This document shows positions 26,166 through 40,682 of a DNA stretch of 64,000 bases, in pieces. Position 1 is the first letter of the stretch. The number at the start of each line of letters is the position of its first letter. Origin of the DNA: Megamerina dolium (Eukaryota; Arthropoda; Insecta; Diptera; Megamerinidae); NCBI GenBank assembly GCA_963854835.1, contig OY978526.1, forward strand, positions 12,975,277 through 13,039,276. The letters are read 5' to 3'. Below the pieces are notes generated by a model, which was not told where the DNA came from, ran no database searches, and saw only the letters and a list, made by a program, of their open reading frames with translations. The position numbers and the translations under genes are program-made.

Positions 26166-29100
26166 ATATTAATGTCTTAATGTAAGCCCATTGTTATGTA
26201 TTAATTCAAAATTGTATATGATAGACTCATTAAAGTACAACAAACCCAAAAGAATAATCCAAACAGTGGCGACTATTCGAGCTGAACGAACTCGCAAGAA
26301 TGTTGATGTGGTCAAAATAATCATACTAAACACCTCATGAAAATGAAGATTCTTAGAATATTTATTACAAAGAGAAATGATGAAAACCGATATGGCAAAG
26401 AAAAAACCTAATCGCATCAACAATTAAAATTTCCTGCTAAATTAACTTGATGAAATAAGGAAATATTGAAAAAAAGAGCTTCAATTATTCTTCCTTTGTC
26501 ATCAAAAACTCCATAGACACATGTATTCATTCACTTTCTTTGCCATTCACTCTCTCTCTCTCTCTATCTCTTTCTCTCTCTCTATTCGCACAATATGCCT
26601 AATGCCACATAATAATGACTAACTTGATGACGATGAAAATGATCATAGGACAAATGAAAAAGATTAAAAACTTTTGAAAAATATATAGACGCATCACCGT
26701 GTGGAAATAAAGTAACTTGTAAGAACCTAAATATGACGAAGGTGGAGATGCAAAAAAAAGGGGAATATCAACCAAAAAACAGCAAGTTAAAACTGAAGAA
26801 GCAACTAATATAATATTATCAAGATAGAAGCGCAAAAAAAAGATATAAAAATGTGAAAGAACGCAAATAAAAAGATTAAATTGTGCAGAATAATGCGAAA
26901 AATAGAAAAATAATTATTTATGTATCAACAAAAATGACTAAACGCTAAGAAAAAAAAAACATTAATCACATGATGATAAAAAACAATTTATTTATATCTA
27001 AAATTTGTTTTTTTTTTTTTTTGCTTCACCTACTACATTAGAAGACACCAAATGCAAAATAAAAAGCGAATATAGAAAATACAAAATTTCTGTAAATAAC
27101 TACCTACTATAAGTAAAGCAACAAAAAAAGTAAGTCGTTAAAAGTTTATATAAGTCAAACAAAGATGATGACTTCTGATACCACTGTTCATGATGAGAAT
27201 TATAATGATAATATTGCTGCTGCTGCTGCTGCTGATGACGACGATGATGCTAACGATGATAAAGATGCTGGCAGATGAGGTAGCAAACTGAACTAAACTG
27301 AACTGGCCAACAATCAACAACCAACATTCAATAGCCTGCAGCCAAATAACAGAGTTGATGAAGTGGCTAGGAAGATAAAGTTAAGCAAAAACCGATATAG
27401 AGGATTCGTATGAAAACAAATACAAATACTAAATGAATAGGATGGCTATGAAAAATTGTAATTGTATAGATAAATTTGTGTGAAATGTTCTTTATGAATT
27501 TATTTTTATTATATTTTTCTTTAGGTAAACAAATTTTGCTATTTAAATAGTCATAGGTAAAAGGAATATATTAGTTATGCACGACAAAAATTGCAATATA
27601 CAAAAATTTTTGAAACTTTTTAAGTGCATTTTACGATAAATTGGTTTATTCTACAAATATCCAGATGGATCAACTTGACATTATTTCAATCATAAAGATA
27701 AGTAGCGAAATTTTCATGTTAAAAAAAAAAAAAGAACAAAAATAAACGCACTATATACGATATATTATGTGATTATGGGAAGCATAATAACAAAGTATAT
27801 GAACGTTAATATTTTCAAATCAGTTATTACAGTGTGTAGGGGAAAGTAAAACAACACAAAGGAGAGATAATAAAACCAAATTTCCGTTTATTATAAAAAT
27901 ATACATTCAGAGCGCTTCTCAATGGCGATTTTCAATGTCAGCGGCATCGTATCATCATCATTATCATCATCATTAAAATAAATATCATTATTCCAAACTT
28001 AGTCGTTACAGTTGATACGAAACCTTCACGGTGTAGACTAAAAAAAAACAATAATAAAAAGCTTAAACATATACATCGCCACATAAATTCTAGAAACAGC
28101 CATCGCAAATTTTATGAGGTTCTACACAAATAAAAACGTTTGCCAAAAAAAAAGTGGGAATCGAGTGCTGGTAAATGGCGCCACATCGATGTCAAATTTC
28201 AAAATAATGGAATGGATGTTTGACCATCAATATTTTGTACTGAATATTTTTCCATACGCATATAAATACCTACACCCTATATTAATACCTTAGGAAAATC
28301 GACAAATAGCCTTATATGTGCCTATAAAGAGATGCCCATTGACAGATACCCATTACTTATTAAATTCAAACATTTTCTCCGAACACTATTATCGCCTATC
28401 TCCACCATTTAAGGAGGCTGCTATAGAAAACACCTGAAAACATAAACGAATCGACTTATAATAGCATAGCTGCCCAGGAATCGCATTTATTAGAGCTGTA
28501 TGTAAATTTGACACCCTTTAGTTTTACCTTTCCAACATATTTCTTGAACAAACTTGCACTCTATCTGTATCCCTGGAGGAGACTGTCATACAAAACGATA
28601 AAAAATATTTAAGCCAATCTAGATATATGATACAATCTTGAGGCAATCATGGTGATGATATATAAATATCTAACGAGTATATTTAGATTTAAATATATAC
28701 AATATATATTCGAAAATATGAAACATACGACACTCACAATGCACAATGTTAATCGAGCAAAAAACTAAACTATTCACAAAAATTGTTTACACGAAAAAGC
28801 TTTTCTAAAATGAGAACTAAATTAATTTGGCATGTCTGTCAAATGTGTACCTAAATATTATTATTTATATGTATATTTTTCACTTTAAAAATTATTGTCG
28901 TTTTTATTTTTTCTGCACATTTTACTTTGCTAAGAGGAACTTTTTCAAAACAAAAAAAAAAATCAAAAAAAAAAGAACAGAAAAATGAAGATAATAAAAA
29001 ATTAAAACTATATACTACCACTCAATTCTATTAGTCTCATCCGTATTTAAATTGACCCCATTAAACTCATAGCAATTTCATATTTACCATTGTACTCTCT

Positions 29101-30513
29101 TATGGTTATCTGTCCATATATTCATATATTCTTTCACTTTGACAATATTTCGTTAATAAAAAAGTTTTCAGTTTCCTTTATCTTTTTTTATATTTCGAAG
29201 AATATAAAACTTTTTCATCATTTTTTTGAATATGTTTTTTTTTTTTGTATCTTCAATGAAGACTAAAAACAAAAAACACTCATAATAACTCCATCGTTAT
29301 TAGCTCATAAAATAAAATAAAATTGGCTAAATGGCCAAAGAGTAGCTTCTTTATATTGTTCTTGGTTTATTTATTATTATTATTATTTTTTTTTTTGTTT
29401 GATATTCTGCCCATAACAGCCCCAAAAGACCCATCAACCCTCTTCATTATATACGTGTATTTACATACGCGCGCATACTTTTGAGTATTGCTGCCTTTCG
29501 ATCTGCTTCCAAACGATACGTAGATATGCAAAGATTTTCTGTTGCACTCTTATATGGTCATTTATTTTCTCATTCCAATCGTTATAAGTTTATTCTTCGA
29601 TTTGTTTTTTTTTTGTTTGTTGGGATGGATTATGCTCTCTGTTCAATTTAATAAAATATGATGAGGGTTCTATGTGTACTTCGATGGAGTGTGTGAGTGT
29701 GTAAGTGCATACGATACGTAAATGGGAGGAAAAAAACCGTAACTTAAGATATTTATTATTAATCTAAATATGTATTTTCGTTTTTCTTCGATTTCAATTT
29801 ATTGGTTTTTTGCTTTTTCATCTTTACTTCATAAAAATCTACAAATGCACCACAATGAACGAAGACGAGAGAGAGAGAGATCCAGTAAAGTTTACTTATG
29901 TCCTTTTACATTTTTGATTTTAACTCGAAAGATTCATTTGTCCAATTTCATTTTCTTATATGTTTTTAAGGTAATAAATATAAGATGTACGTAAAACTAC
30001 TGCACGTTTTTATTCTATGTACTAAAAAGAAGGCAGATGATAAAATTTACATATACATATGTTCGATAAATTATCTCACTACGTGGTATTTTGTATTAGA
30101 ATCTGTTTAAATCTATTTCAGTTTTATTCCAACATCATTAAAATCAATTATGCACAAGGAATGAATTTTTGCTATTGCAAAATGTTGCAAAAGAAAAACA
30201 AAATACACATTCACTTGCTACACATATTGCCGGCCATTCGTAAACTGAATGCCATTCAATTTTTATTGTATATACACCAACACTAATAAAAATGTCAATC
30301 CAAACCGATATTCAGACCATTGAGATTTTGAATGGAGAGGTTAATTGTGAAGTAATGTCCCATTTCAGGATACTATAAGTAGAGGATGGGAATGTATAAA
30401 TTATAAATTTTTTTTTTTTAATTTTTGGCAAACAATCTTATAAAGTAGTATATCAAATCATATATTCGATCCGTTTATATAAGTTGGAACCAAATTTTTA
30501 AGAGTTTCTTATA
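26166..30513. other. Intergenic stretch, no gene seen
   Basis: TC-rich run at 26550-26583 and GCT/GAT triplets at 27213-27250. A hydrophobic 84-codon minus-strand frame at 26169-26423 has no supporting context. The rest is AT-rich without recognisable elements. Confidence 0.45.
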
Positions 30514-31818
30514 AAGCGTTATCCATTTTGCGGTTTCAAAAGTAAATGTAAATAAAACACATATAAAATATTTTTTATCATGATATTTCTTTTATATTAT
30601 AAAGTTTGAACGTTGACATTATGTGTAAAATACTACATCATTTAAATGACCACCACGCGAATTGTTGCAAGCATCGATTCTTTTAAAGTAATTTTCGACC
30701 ACTTTTTTACACATATTGGGCGGTTTTTCAGCCATAACGTGACGAATGTTGGTTTTTAGGTGCTCAAGAGTTAAAGGTTAATCTGCATAAACACGGTCTT
30801 TCGCGTAGCCCCACAAAAAAAAGTCAAGCGGTGTCAAATCGCATGATCTTGGTGGCCACTTGATATCGCCACGACGAGAAATTACGCGGCCAGAAAATTT
30901 CTCTTGCAATAAAGCCATATTCGCTCGAGTTGTGTGGCATGTGGCACCGTCTTGTTGAAACCACATATTCTCTAAGTCGTATTCTTCAATAGCAGGCAAA
31001 AAAAAGTCGGTTATCTTATGACCATAATGCTCCGAATTGACGGTGACAGTCGTTCCATCGTCGTTTTCGAAGAAGTAAGGTCCAATCACACCTCCGGACC
31101 AAAGAGCGCTCCAAACAGTGACGTTTTGTGGATGTAGTGGCCTCTCTTCAATTACTTGAGGATTCCCAGAACCCCAAATACGACAATTTTGTTTGTTAAC
31201 ATACCCACCGAGTGAAAAATGTGATTCGTCGCTGAAGAAAATTTTGTTCGAAAAATCGCCGTCCACCGCCTGTTGTTCAAGCACCCATTCGACGTATCTA
31301 CGACGTTGTGAATGGTCAGCTGGCTTCAGTTGATGTGTGAGCTGGATTTTATATGGATGTAGGTGTAGGTCCAAATGCAAAATACGCCATAATGTGCCGT
31401 AAGACAGTCCTAATTCCTGAGAACGACGAGGAATCGACACATTCGGGTCTTCGGCAACACTTTCACTTACAGCAGCGATATTTTCGGTGGTACGAGCGAA
31501 ACGATGATGCACAGGCCTTACAATATCTGTAACCGATCCAGTCTCTTCATATTTCTTCACAATTTTGCCAATTGCTTGCGTAGTTGGACGATTATGTAAA
31601 CCATAATCTCCTCTTAAAGCACGATATGTGGCTGTGGCAGAATCACCATTTTTGTAGTAGGTTTTTACAATTTTAATGCGTTGTGCGATAGTTAAGCGAT
31701 CCATTTTCGCAAATGTCAGACTTTGAACTGAAAAAGAAAGAAATTGTTTTAACAACTCAGTTTGACAGATGTCGAATTCTAGCCCTATACTTTTGAAACC
31801 GCGAAATGGATAACCCTT
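30514..31818 (-). mobile_element. DD41D mariner-superfamily (rosa-like) element, copy 1
   Basis: A 1305-bp element with inverted termini (AAGSGTTATCCATTTYGCGG...) flanked by TA at 30512-30513 and 31819-31820. It carries one transposase frame on the minus strand. Its closest relative here is the copy at 45965-47270, in the opposite orientation and nearly identical, which implies recent movement. The name 'rosa-like' rests on the spacing of the catalytic residues and on the known rosa elements of tephritid flies. Confidence 0.9.
30778..31704 (-). CDS. DD41D transposase, truncated by a nonsense codon
   Basis: From ATG 31704 (MDRLTIAQRIKIVKTYYKNG) the frame encodes 308 residues. It has an N-terminal paired HTH DNA-binding region (about 1-120), then the DDE nuclease core: FFSDESHFS (first D), WFQQDGATCHTT (second D) and WPPRSCDLTPLDFFLWGY. 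Taking the last D of CDLTPLD as catalytic, by analogy with SPDLAPSD of mariner, there are 41 residues between D2 and D3. A single base change turns a Lys codon into TAA at 30780-30778. The other copy continues for about 53 more residues here, so this protein lacks its C-terminus. Confidence 0.88.
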   Translation of the reverse strand: MDRLTIAQRIKIVKTYYKNGDSATATYRALRGDYGLHNRPTTQAIGKIVKKYEETGSVTDIVRPVHHRFARTTENIAAVSESVAEDPNVSIPRRSQELGLSYGTLWRILHLDLHLHPYKIQLTHQLKPADHSQRRRYVEWVLEQQAVDGDFSNKIFFSDESHFSLGGYVNKQNCRIWGSGNPQVIEERPLHPQNVTVWSALWSGGVIGPYFFENDDGTTVTVNSEHYGHKITDFFLPAIEEYDLENMWFQQDGATCHTTRANMALLQEKFSGRVISRRGDIKWPPRSCDLTPLDFFLWGYAKDRVYAD

Positions 31819-31820
31819 TA

Positions 31821-34084
31821 TTATTACTGGTATTTTAAAAACTCACCCATTGGTTTACCATTATCACGTTATGCTTGAATAATCATACGAATACAATATT
31901 ATATATATATGTTATTCATTAATGCACAGGAAATAATAGCAATGCATAGCACGAGACCCTTTATGCTTTGAGGAGAATCATTCATAAATTACGAAAATAT
32001 TTTTATTTATTTATATCCATCTCAGAGTATATCGAGATTAATTTGTTGCACTTTAAAAATCTTCTGAACTAAAGAAAATGTATTCTCCTATGTATAGAGT
32101 ACATAAATGGTTAGATATTGTCAAGTTAATGCATCGATGATGTTGCATTCTATCTTGCATATAATCATAATATTTTAAAATTTGTTTCAAAAACACATAC
32201 ACACACATACATTGCTACAGATGATATACAATACTCATTTATTTAAGTTAACCTTATAAGCAGTTGGTGCAAAAGAAATTTCAATATTTATTCCAAAGAC
32301 AGTAATAATAAAAGATAAATTATTGCAATGCACTCAACTGTGCGTAACGAAAAAAAAAATACATTTTTTTTTAGCTTTTGGTTGAATTTTAAAATATTTT
32401 GATTCAAAGTTCTAGTTAGAACAAATGATTATAATTCATATGTGTCGTAAAATGGATGGGGAAGAATTGCGGAACACTCATACGCACTGTAGTCGTGGAG
32501 AAATAATATTACATATTTATTTATTTATATATACTTATAGATAAATATAGAAAGGAATGTAGAATATATTAAAAAAAAAAGAAAAAAATCATCATAATAA
32601 TAATATATGAATTAAAATATGTCTTCTCATGACGTTCTTCAAAACTTTCATTCGCATATAACATGTTATGTACATACAGACTCTATTTATTGGATTCTTT
32701 CGTATACATACTATTCACATTTACAAATAGTAACCCACGATGTGTTAGATGTAAAGTGTGAGTGCCGCTACGCTACGAATTCATACTGTATATATGTATA
32801 TATGTTGTCGCCCTTCCATTTGTATAGCTTCACTTCAAAAGCATCTTTTACAACTTAAATTGCTTGCAATTTCCTCAGTTCAGTGCATTCGCAAACAGAT
32901 TTTCTTATATTTCATATTTCTTCATCTGCTTCCATTCTTACCACTGTGTCTTCTCCTTGTCATAGGAGATCTACACATTACACACACACACACATACAGA
33001 TATATAAAACCCATCACAGCAACATGTAGTCATTGCTCACTGTAAACATCATTCATACCGCTACATACCTCTCAACTCATTCATAGTACACAGCTTAGCT
33101 TACGTACTCTTCCCGACTGTCTCCCCCTCTCTCTCTCCCTGTCACTCCCCCTCTCGGTGCTGCTTTCTTTCTGTTGAAAAATTATGCAATCTCGCGCATT
33201 TGCACTGCATCCTTTGGCAAAAACGTTTTACAACAAGCAACAACAACAAGCAACAACAACAACAACAACAGCAACGACAATGACAACGACAAACAAAATC
33301 ACAATACAAATTTTTACAGTTAGTTAAGTTTGTGTTGGTGTTACGCTCGAATCGACACGCATAAATACATCCACACATAGTGTACATGTGTGTATGTGTA
33401 TGTATATAAGCACCTACACACCTACACACATATATTGCATGCATACTCATAGTTGCAATTGCTATTGTTACATTGCAATTGTTGTTCTATATTGTATGTC
33501 GGTGTAAAAACGACACCATTATTGCTCTCTCTCTCCTTCTGTTTCACTTTCTCACTCTCTCTCTCTCTCTCTCTCTGTGTGTGTCACATTTTTTGGCTTC
33601 AACATGATGACTTGTACAAATGTAATTTTTTACAATTTTGATTGTACGTGTACAAATGAGCAAATCCTCCCACATACTATACATATATACATACATATGA
33701 GCAAATACGTATGTCAGTCACTATGTGTATTGAAAATAGAATTTCTATTGGGAAAAAAATGCCAACATGTCTTCATATTGTATAATGAAATATGTACATA
33801 TGCTTTCAACTGACAAATTGATATGATCATATCTTGATGCACTATACATATTTGATTTTCTTACTACAAATTTCACTTTCTGTATTACTAGAAATTATTG
33901 AACTAACTATTTTAAAAGCTGCATCCGATCTTCTAGCAAACGGTGAATGTACAAACTTGATTTACGATATTAGGATGCAATCCTTCTAAGAGTAGAATAA
34001 ATATTATTCTCCTTATAGAAGGCAGAAATAAAGTCATTTAAAATCACATAAATCTAATACTTTGTAACGAGTGCCTTTTGCTTC
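31821..34084. other. Intergenic stretch, no gene seen
   Basis: CAA microsatellites (33237-33273), TC run (33525-33575), CA runs (32981-32993). No element ends found. Confidence 0.45.
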
Positions 34085-34265
34085 AAGCTGGGGTGAACGC
34101 TCCGTCTGTCAGGGTCGAAGCAAGAGGGACGCAGACAAACTCTTGTCGTGGGAGGAGAACCAAGTTAAGCTCTACTTATGCTATGAATAAGTAAATTCGT
34201 CGACACTGGGAGTGTTAGGCTCGGATGGTGTACTTTACCCAATTATTTTATTACAAATACAATAT
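34085..34265 (-). mobile_element. LTR-like fragment related to 1493-1990
   Basis: AAATTCGTCGACACTGGGAG and AGTGTTAGGCTCGGATGGTG followed by ACAAATACAATATATTC match ATTCATCGACACTGGAAGAG, GTGTTCAGTTCGGTATGATGG and ACAATACAATATAATTT of the first LTR (about 1544-1660) in the same orientation. The rest differs, so it is a related family or an old copy. The following 34320-34640 is moderately GC-rich without a recognisable frame and may be internal element sequence. Confidence 0.4.
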
Positions 34266-34639
34266 ATTCTACCATTTGACCTATCCCATTTACGTCTATA
34301 TGTATAAATATGTATACTAATACCCGGCAGAGATGGTGAAATCAGGAGTTTGTTAGAAGAGATAACCACCTCCAATTGGTTATCCGTTGGTGCTTGCCTT
34401 GGTAGGCGGCCGTTTATTAGGCCTTAAAGGGACGTATTATTGGAGCAGAAGGCTCTAAAACTAATTACTGCTTGTGGTAGCTCAATCGTTATCTTACACA
34501 CAAGGGTGGATATAGGTACAGTAGTTTTTCAGAGATTAGGTACGAATTTTATTCGTTTTCTCAAACCTTGAAGAGGGAGATTACCCTTAACGAAAGGATG
34601 AATAATCAGCGGGATGGCGACTGATTACACATAGGCACT

Positions 34640-37600
34640 ATTAATTTTCAGAGCAGAAGGCTATCCTAAAATCGCCCAATGAGTTCCTTTCAGGACACGA
34701 AGTTTCGAGATAATTTCGATGGAATCTCAAACGATAGAATTTCAACCTTATTAAGGAGTATTTATATATATATATATATATATGGGCATATGTATATTTA
34801 TATGGCCCAATCTTGGTCCAATGCTTACCTTATAAAAATAGTAAGATTCCGTTTGCTTGTACAATAATTAAATTAAAATCAGAACATCATTAAATCAAGA
34901 ATATCATACCAACAACAACTACAACCACAAAATTGTAATAATTACAATCAGACCGACATTGAAGTTAAATAAAAAATTAAAAATGATAAAAAAGGCACAA
35001 GAGCTATTTAAGTATATCATAATATTAACACTATTCAGTAAATTGGGACAAAAAAAAAATTTTGTTTCAGATTTCTTTTATATACACATCAACTTTATTA
35101 ACTGTTTAGAAGAAAAATTGAATACACAGGTTGAAAACCTAATTATTATTAAATAAAAAAAATTATACTGAAAGGAATATGTGGAAATGAGTTAATAGCA
35201 AAGAAAATTAAAACCTCGATGCGCTAAGTAGTTAAACCTTCCCCGTAATCGGGGTGAATTGATAGCAAAAAAAAATTTAAATACCTCTGTGTGGTAAATG
35301 AGGTAAATATTTTTAATAATTGAACGAATAAACCCTGTGTAAATTCGAACTATATTGGGTGGACTCAATGGACTTGTGTGCTTCAAGCAAAATAACAAAA
35401 AATTTTCAAACAAAAAAAAACACCCATTATGCTTATAATCCATAATAATATGGCAAACAGCGTAACGGTATTAATATGAGTAGTAATAATTACAACGAAA
35501 AAAAAAAACGCATCATTTCATAAATAATTATTACCACAGCAGCAGCGATTTAATTGAACAACAAATAAATACAAATGTATACATTTGGTATTGTATAATA
35601 CACGTAGCTAGCATATATATATATAAATAGTTACATCGTGCACACAGTGCATATATATTTATGTAATATGTGACAGAAATTCCTTGCCATACTCCCAAAA
35701 GTATGCTTCAATATTAAAAATATAAACACTCATATACATACATTGGTATACCCAATAGAAACAAGTGATATCAAATTAAATTTATTCAAAATTATTTCAA
35801 TTTCTATTTTATTATACTATATTTTAACATTTAAGTGTCATTTTTATAAAAAATACTACAATAAATGCTTCAAAATTTTGTCTAAAAATCCTACAAATTA
35901 ATTTATTGACATGTTCTAAGAAAAGGTTTCTGATAAAATTTTATGTACTATAAATTCCTTAATTTGGATATTTAAAAAAAATAAAATTTTGCGTTTTTAT
36001 ACATAATTCTGTAATAAACAACAGATGGAGAAACTTGTAAAATCACATCGAAGCACTTTTGCCTACTGGGTGTTTATTAACTCGCAATCCAAATACGAAG
36101 GATCAATGTAAAGCCATGGAAGCAGGTTTATGAAGCAAAAAAAAAAAAAAACGATTAAAAATAAATTCCTGCGTGTATTGGCGCACATGATGTGAATATT
36201 AACAAAATTATTATGAATTTTCATAATTATATTACAAACATCACACACACACACGCGCACGTATGCATACATACAAAATATATGTATTTACCATGACAAG
36301 GGTAAATACATATAATAAACGAGTTGCATAAAATGCGGCATAGTATTTTCATTAAGCGTATGCGGACACCATCTCCAACAAGAGCAAAAATCTACATATG
36401 AGAGCATATCCATATGTATGTAGAAATATGTGTAGGTTCACTTGTACACTACACTCATTTAGAAACGCTGAAATGAACGCTTCTCATAATGGCTTCTCTT
36501 ATTCTTTCATATCAATTTAGATGATGTGATGTTGGTCACATTGACAACCTATATGTACGTGGATATACGCTTTAATATCCACATAACATACATATGTGCG
36601 TATTTGTATCTAAACAATATTTGACAATATATACAAACATGCATACAGCATGAATGTATTTAAACCCATCAAATGGTATGTGCTTAAAAGGAGCAAACTT
36701 GGCAAGTACACTGAGGCTTGTGTGTACTTAGAGAATGTACATATGTAGCATGTGGATATGTATATCCGAAAATGAATATAAAGCCATATAACAAACAACA
36801 TAATGAAATTACTTACGTAAAGTATAAGCAAAGAATAATTTCATTAAATTGGGTGCAATGATCTCGCTATCATCAGATAGGATCAACTCTTTTCAAATTG
36901 TTGTCGTCAATTTTTAATGAAATTTTGTATTTCCAAGGAAAGCATATTATGTAATTATGTTTATTAATTTTTCTACAACCGATACCATACAAAGGAATTA
37001 ATATTAATATTGTTAATAGTAAAGAGATGGTGGCTGAAGAAGCATATTAAAATATATTAATTCTACCTTAAACATTAATCGCTCTTAAATAAAAGAAAGT
37101 ACTCCCCTCAGCGGTAGACTTTAAAATGTATGCCAATGACCAACAATAATCTTAAAACTTAAGTATTGGAAATAAAGTACCAGGCAATTTAAAAATCCCA
37201 TCTATTTTACACCTTTCAATATATGTTAGTTCATTCATCTAAGCATATATTCGCAATTAAAACGTTTATACTTGAACACAAGAAATAAATAACAAGGAGT
37301 ATTTCACATACAAATGTATGTACACACACACACATAAAATACATATAACCCATATGTATAGAATCATTGAAAAATATATAGGTATTGTACGCCGTGTAAT
37401 CAAATTAAAGTCAAAAATACTCATAGCATCTCGTCTCGACATCACTTCTCACATCACACTTGATACTTGGCTGTTTTGTCGGTCAGAAGAATGGCCACAA
37501 ACTTAAGCATGCGTTTCACATTGAAAAAATAATAAAATTATATACTATATACTGCTATATACTCTTATATACTCACACTCATATGCAATATAGATGTGTT

Positions 37601-38929
37601 GTTAATATTTTCATCTATAAAATTAATAGCCACCATTACCACAAACCACCAGCGGAGCAACACAGCACTACTTATCCACATTTGAACTGGTGAACTCAAT
37701 AAAATAAATTTTATATTTTTTTTTATTCCATCTCACTTATAAATTTTGCTTTCCTCGGCTTTTTTTTTTTTTTTTGAAGTATGACTATATGGATATAAGT
37801 ACCTATGTATGTGTATGTAGTGGTTTTTTAGAGCCTACTACTTGTAATTGCAGGCTTTTAGAGTTATAGCAAAACAGTGGTAGCAACAAAAAATATACAG
37901 CAGTTAACACAAAAATTGTAGTGCCGAAATTTTAATGAAAATATACGAAGAACTCATTAGATTAGTTACATGTGCCTGACGGCTCAAACGATTAGACTAA
38001 GCAATTCAAATTTTACACATTGTTATGTTTATAAGGCTTAAAAAAGTATGGTGTAAAGTAAAATACCCCTATGGACTTACCAACCAACTCATCCGAAAGG
38101 AGAGTTTTCATGGGAATATATTCTGATATTGAATCTACTTGCTTCATATGGCGTCAATTCTTGCTAATGTATACTTAATGATCTCAAAAATGGTGTAAAT
38201 TCTGCAATAAAGTTTATGATTTTCGAGTTATAAGAACAAGAACATCTCCACCAAATATGTATACTTGGCTTTTCTATTGTCGTGGTAATAACACCATGTT
38301 GCATCGTAAACTTTGGAGGATCTCTGATTTGACCAATTCAGTTTGTTAGAAGGCACTGCTATTTTCATGTTCGCGAATGTACATAATTTCCGTAAATAAT
38401 ATATATATGTACAGAAATATTGTATGAATGTGTTTTTTTTTTTTTTTTTTTTTTGCTTGAATTCATATATATTCTGGTAATAGCACTTTAACTGTTGCTC
38501 CTTTTTTGCTATGAATAAAAATAGATAATGTTCTTATGTGCTTGTTGTAAATTCGGGAGAAATCATCAATTGACTTAAAAATAGAATTTAGATAATATTC
38601 CTTTTTAAACTTGCCATTGCTAAATTTTTATAGCAGCACTTAGGTATTTTTAGTAATATGTTAGCCAATTAAAGCATTGCAATAATATATTGCAGAGAAG
38701 AAGGTTATACAGAAATGTAATTCTAATAAGATTTGTGCTTTTTTGTTCTGTAATGATCAAAATTAATATATTTAATGATTAAAATCTTTACCTTTTAGCT
38801 CTTTTAATATCAATCTTTCGAAAGATTATTACTCACCCGTTGCGAAGGTTTCATATTATTGGAGATAATCTTAATTACTGGGTGAAAATGGCTTATTTCA
38901 TAACGCATTTGGTGTGGGGAAAATTTTTT
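34640..38929. other. Intergenic stretch, no gene seen
   Basis: TA runs at 34762-34782 and 35616-35625, poly(T) at 38433-38453, CA at 36242-36254. Frames are short and low-complexity. Confidence 0.45.
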
Positions 38930-39522
38930 AAAACTGTGGATTCCTTTGGAAAGGTTGTCCAAGCCTATCAATGAAGTCACCGAGATAGTTATTATTTTTT
39001 GAATACTTGAAATATAATTCATAGTAAATACCAACCGTGGTGTGCCGTGGCTCAGTGGTTAGTGTGTTGGCCTTCTGATCTGTAGGTCGTGGTTCAATCC
39101 CCGGCTCATGCATAACAAACTTAATATAGAAAAAAATTTTCTTTCGAACGGTACCCACCTGCCGGCAAGCAATTGGCAATTCTTCCGACAGTAGCAACTT
39201 GCCATGAAAAAGCTTCTAAAAGAATTCTTTGACAAAGCTCAGAAAAAGTGATGTCACAAGTATTCTCCCGTTCGGAACCGGCTAAAATAAGTAGGTCCCT
39301 CCTAATACTCTCCAAAATTTAACACGCACAACAGTAATGGATGAGAAGCTTGGCCAACGAGCCCTTCGAGTTTTTAAGTGCCACATATTTATTATTTTTT
39401 GTTTGTTTTTGTATTCCTCTGAAAAGGATTTCCAAGCAGTTGAGACAGTAATTTCTTATTTGTTATTATTTTTTTAATACTTGAAATTCATAATAATTGC
39501 CTTCAAAATGGAATACCAACCG
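38930..39522. repeat. Diverged local duplication flanking SINE copy 2
   Basis: The left copy (38930-39037) and right copy (39405-39522) share GGATTCCTTTGGAAAGGTTG / GTATTCCTCTGAAAAGGATT, then TTATTATTTTTTGAATACTT, then GAAAT..AATTCATA, and both end AATACCAACCG. The SINE lies exactly between them. The right copy has a small insertion before AATACCAACCG. Confidence 0.6.
39039..39384 (+). mobile_element. tRNA-derived SINE, copy 2
   Basis: Same family as 4394-4756: A box TGGCTCAGTGG at 39048-39058, B box GGTTCAATCC at 39091-39100, and a body ending AGTGCCAC near 39383. It sits between two diverged copies of one local sequence (38930-39037 and 39405-39522), both ending AATACCAACCG. No long A tail is visible. 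Confidence 0.86.
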
Positions 39523-40621
39523 ATCGCACCTTATTGCACTAATTCAGCAGCAATTTGAAGATAAAATGCCGACACTTGGACACGAAAAAAAGAAAAGACG
39601 AGTGCAATTTTTCGAAATACCATAAATATGTCAAGGGATTGTCTTCATTTGTTTTGTTTTTCCAAACCTAAAGAAATGGCTAAGCGCGAATAAGATTGGG
39701 TTCCAATGAGTTTTCGTTAATACAAACTCATACCAAGGGGGACGAAGAATTTAAAGCAACATTCCAAAAAATATATTGAATGAAAAAAGAAGTAAATTAT
39801 TTATTTTTCATTCAATAAATCAAATCAATCACCACCCACTGATTTTTTGTAATGATACTTAAATACGAAAGTCAATATAATCAGCTTGATATTTGTTCAA
39901 GACTCTTGTACCTTAAGTTATATTTCATATTAAAATAAAGACTTAAGAGCCGCCACTAACATAATAAATATGTAGACTTCCATACATATTATGTACCTAA
40001 TAAGGCTTCTTAGAGATACACATTTCATTTTCTTCAAATATATTATAGTACACTAACGGCTACACTGAAAAGTCACCACTTAAGTAATAAATATATACAT
40101 ATCCAAAACGTCAATTCCCAAATAAGTACCTAATAATAATGAGTGCTTCAAATAAGATACGTGTTTACGAGTTATTTCACTTGCATTCCACTCTCACTCC
40201 TACACATTATATGATAATCTCTAATCGCTTTTCTTAAAACATAAACATGAATATTTCTCTACAGTTAAGCTGATATTGTTATTACAAATGTATCATATTT
40301 CATCATAAAGCTATTCTATAATACAAATGTATTGTAGCCTTGGTTTTGTTTTCGAAATTTTTTTTTTTTTTTTGTTATTTTTAATTCAGCTAATTCACTA
40401 CTAACAACAACAACAACCAACATAACATCGTCATCATATCATCAGCATAAATTGTTTACTAACTTATGATGAGTCCATGAGAGCATCGCCCACATATACC
40501 ACCATTATACCTTACATCGTGGAAGCGAACGTTGGTTGTCATCATCAGAGATCACATCAAAGCATTTGCGTTTTTCTTCTTTTTTTTTCATAGATCCAAA
40601 GCAAACTAAAATATATAAAAA

Positions 40622-40682
<61 letters not shown>

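Noticed and set aside
26169..26423. 84-codon hydrophobic ORF resembling a membrane segment
   Set aside because: Composition expected from AT-rich DNA; no start, splice or neighbour support.
31705..31755. Upstream extension MLKQFLSFSVQSLTFAK of the DD41D transposase
   Set aside because: It starts at TTG. The ATG at 31704 (MDRLTIAQ) has a consistent position in both copies and fits mariner N-termini.
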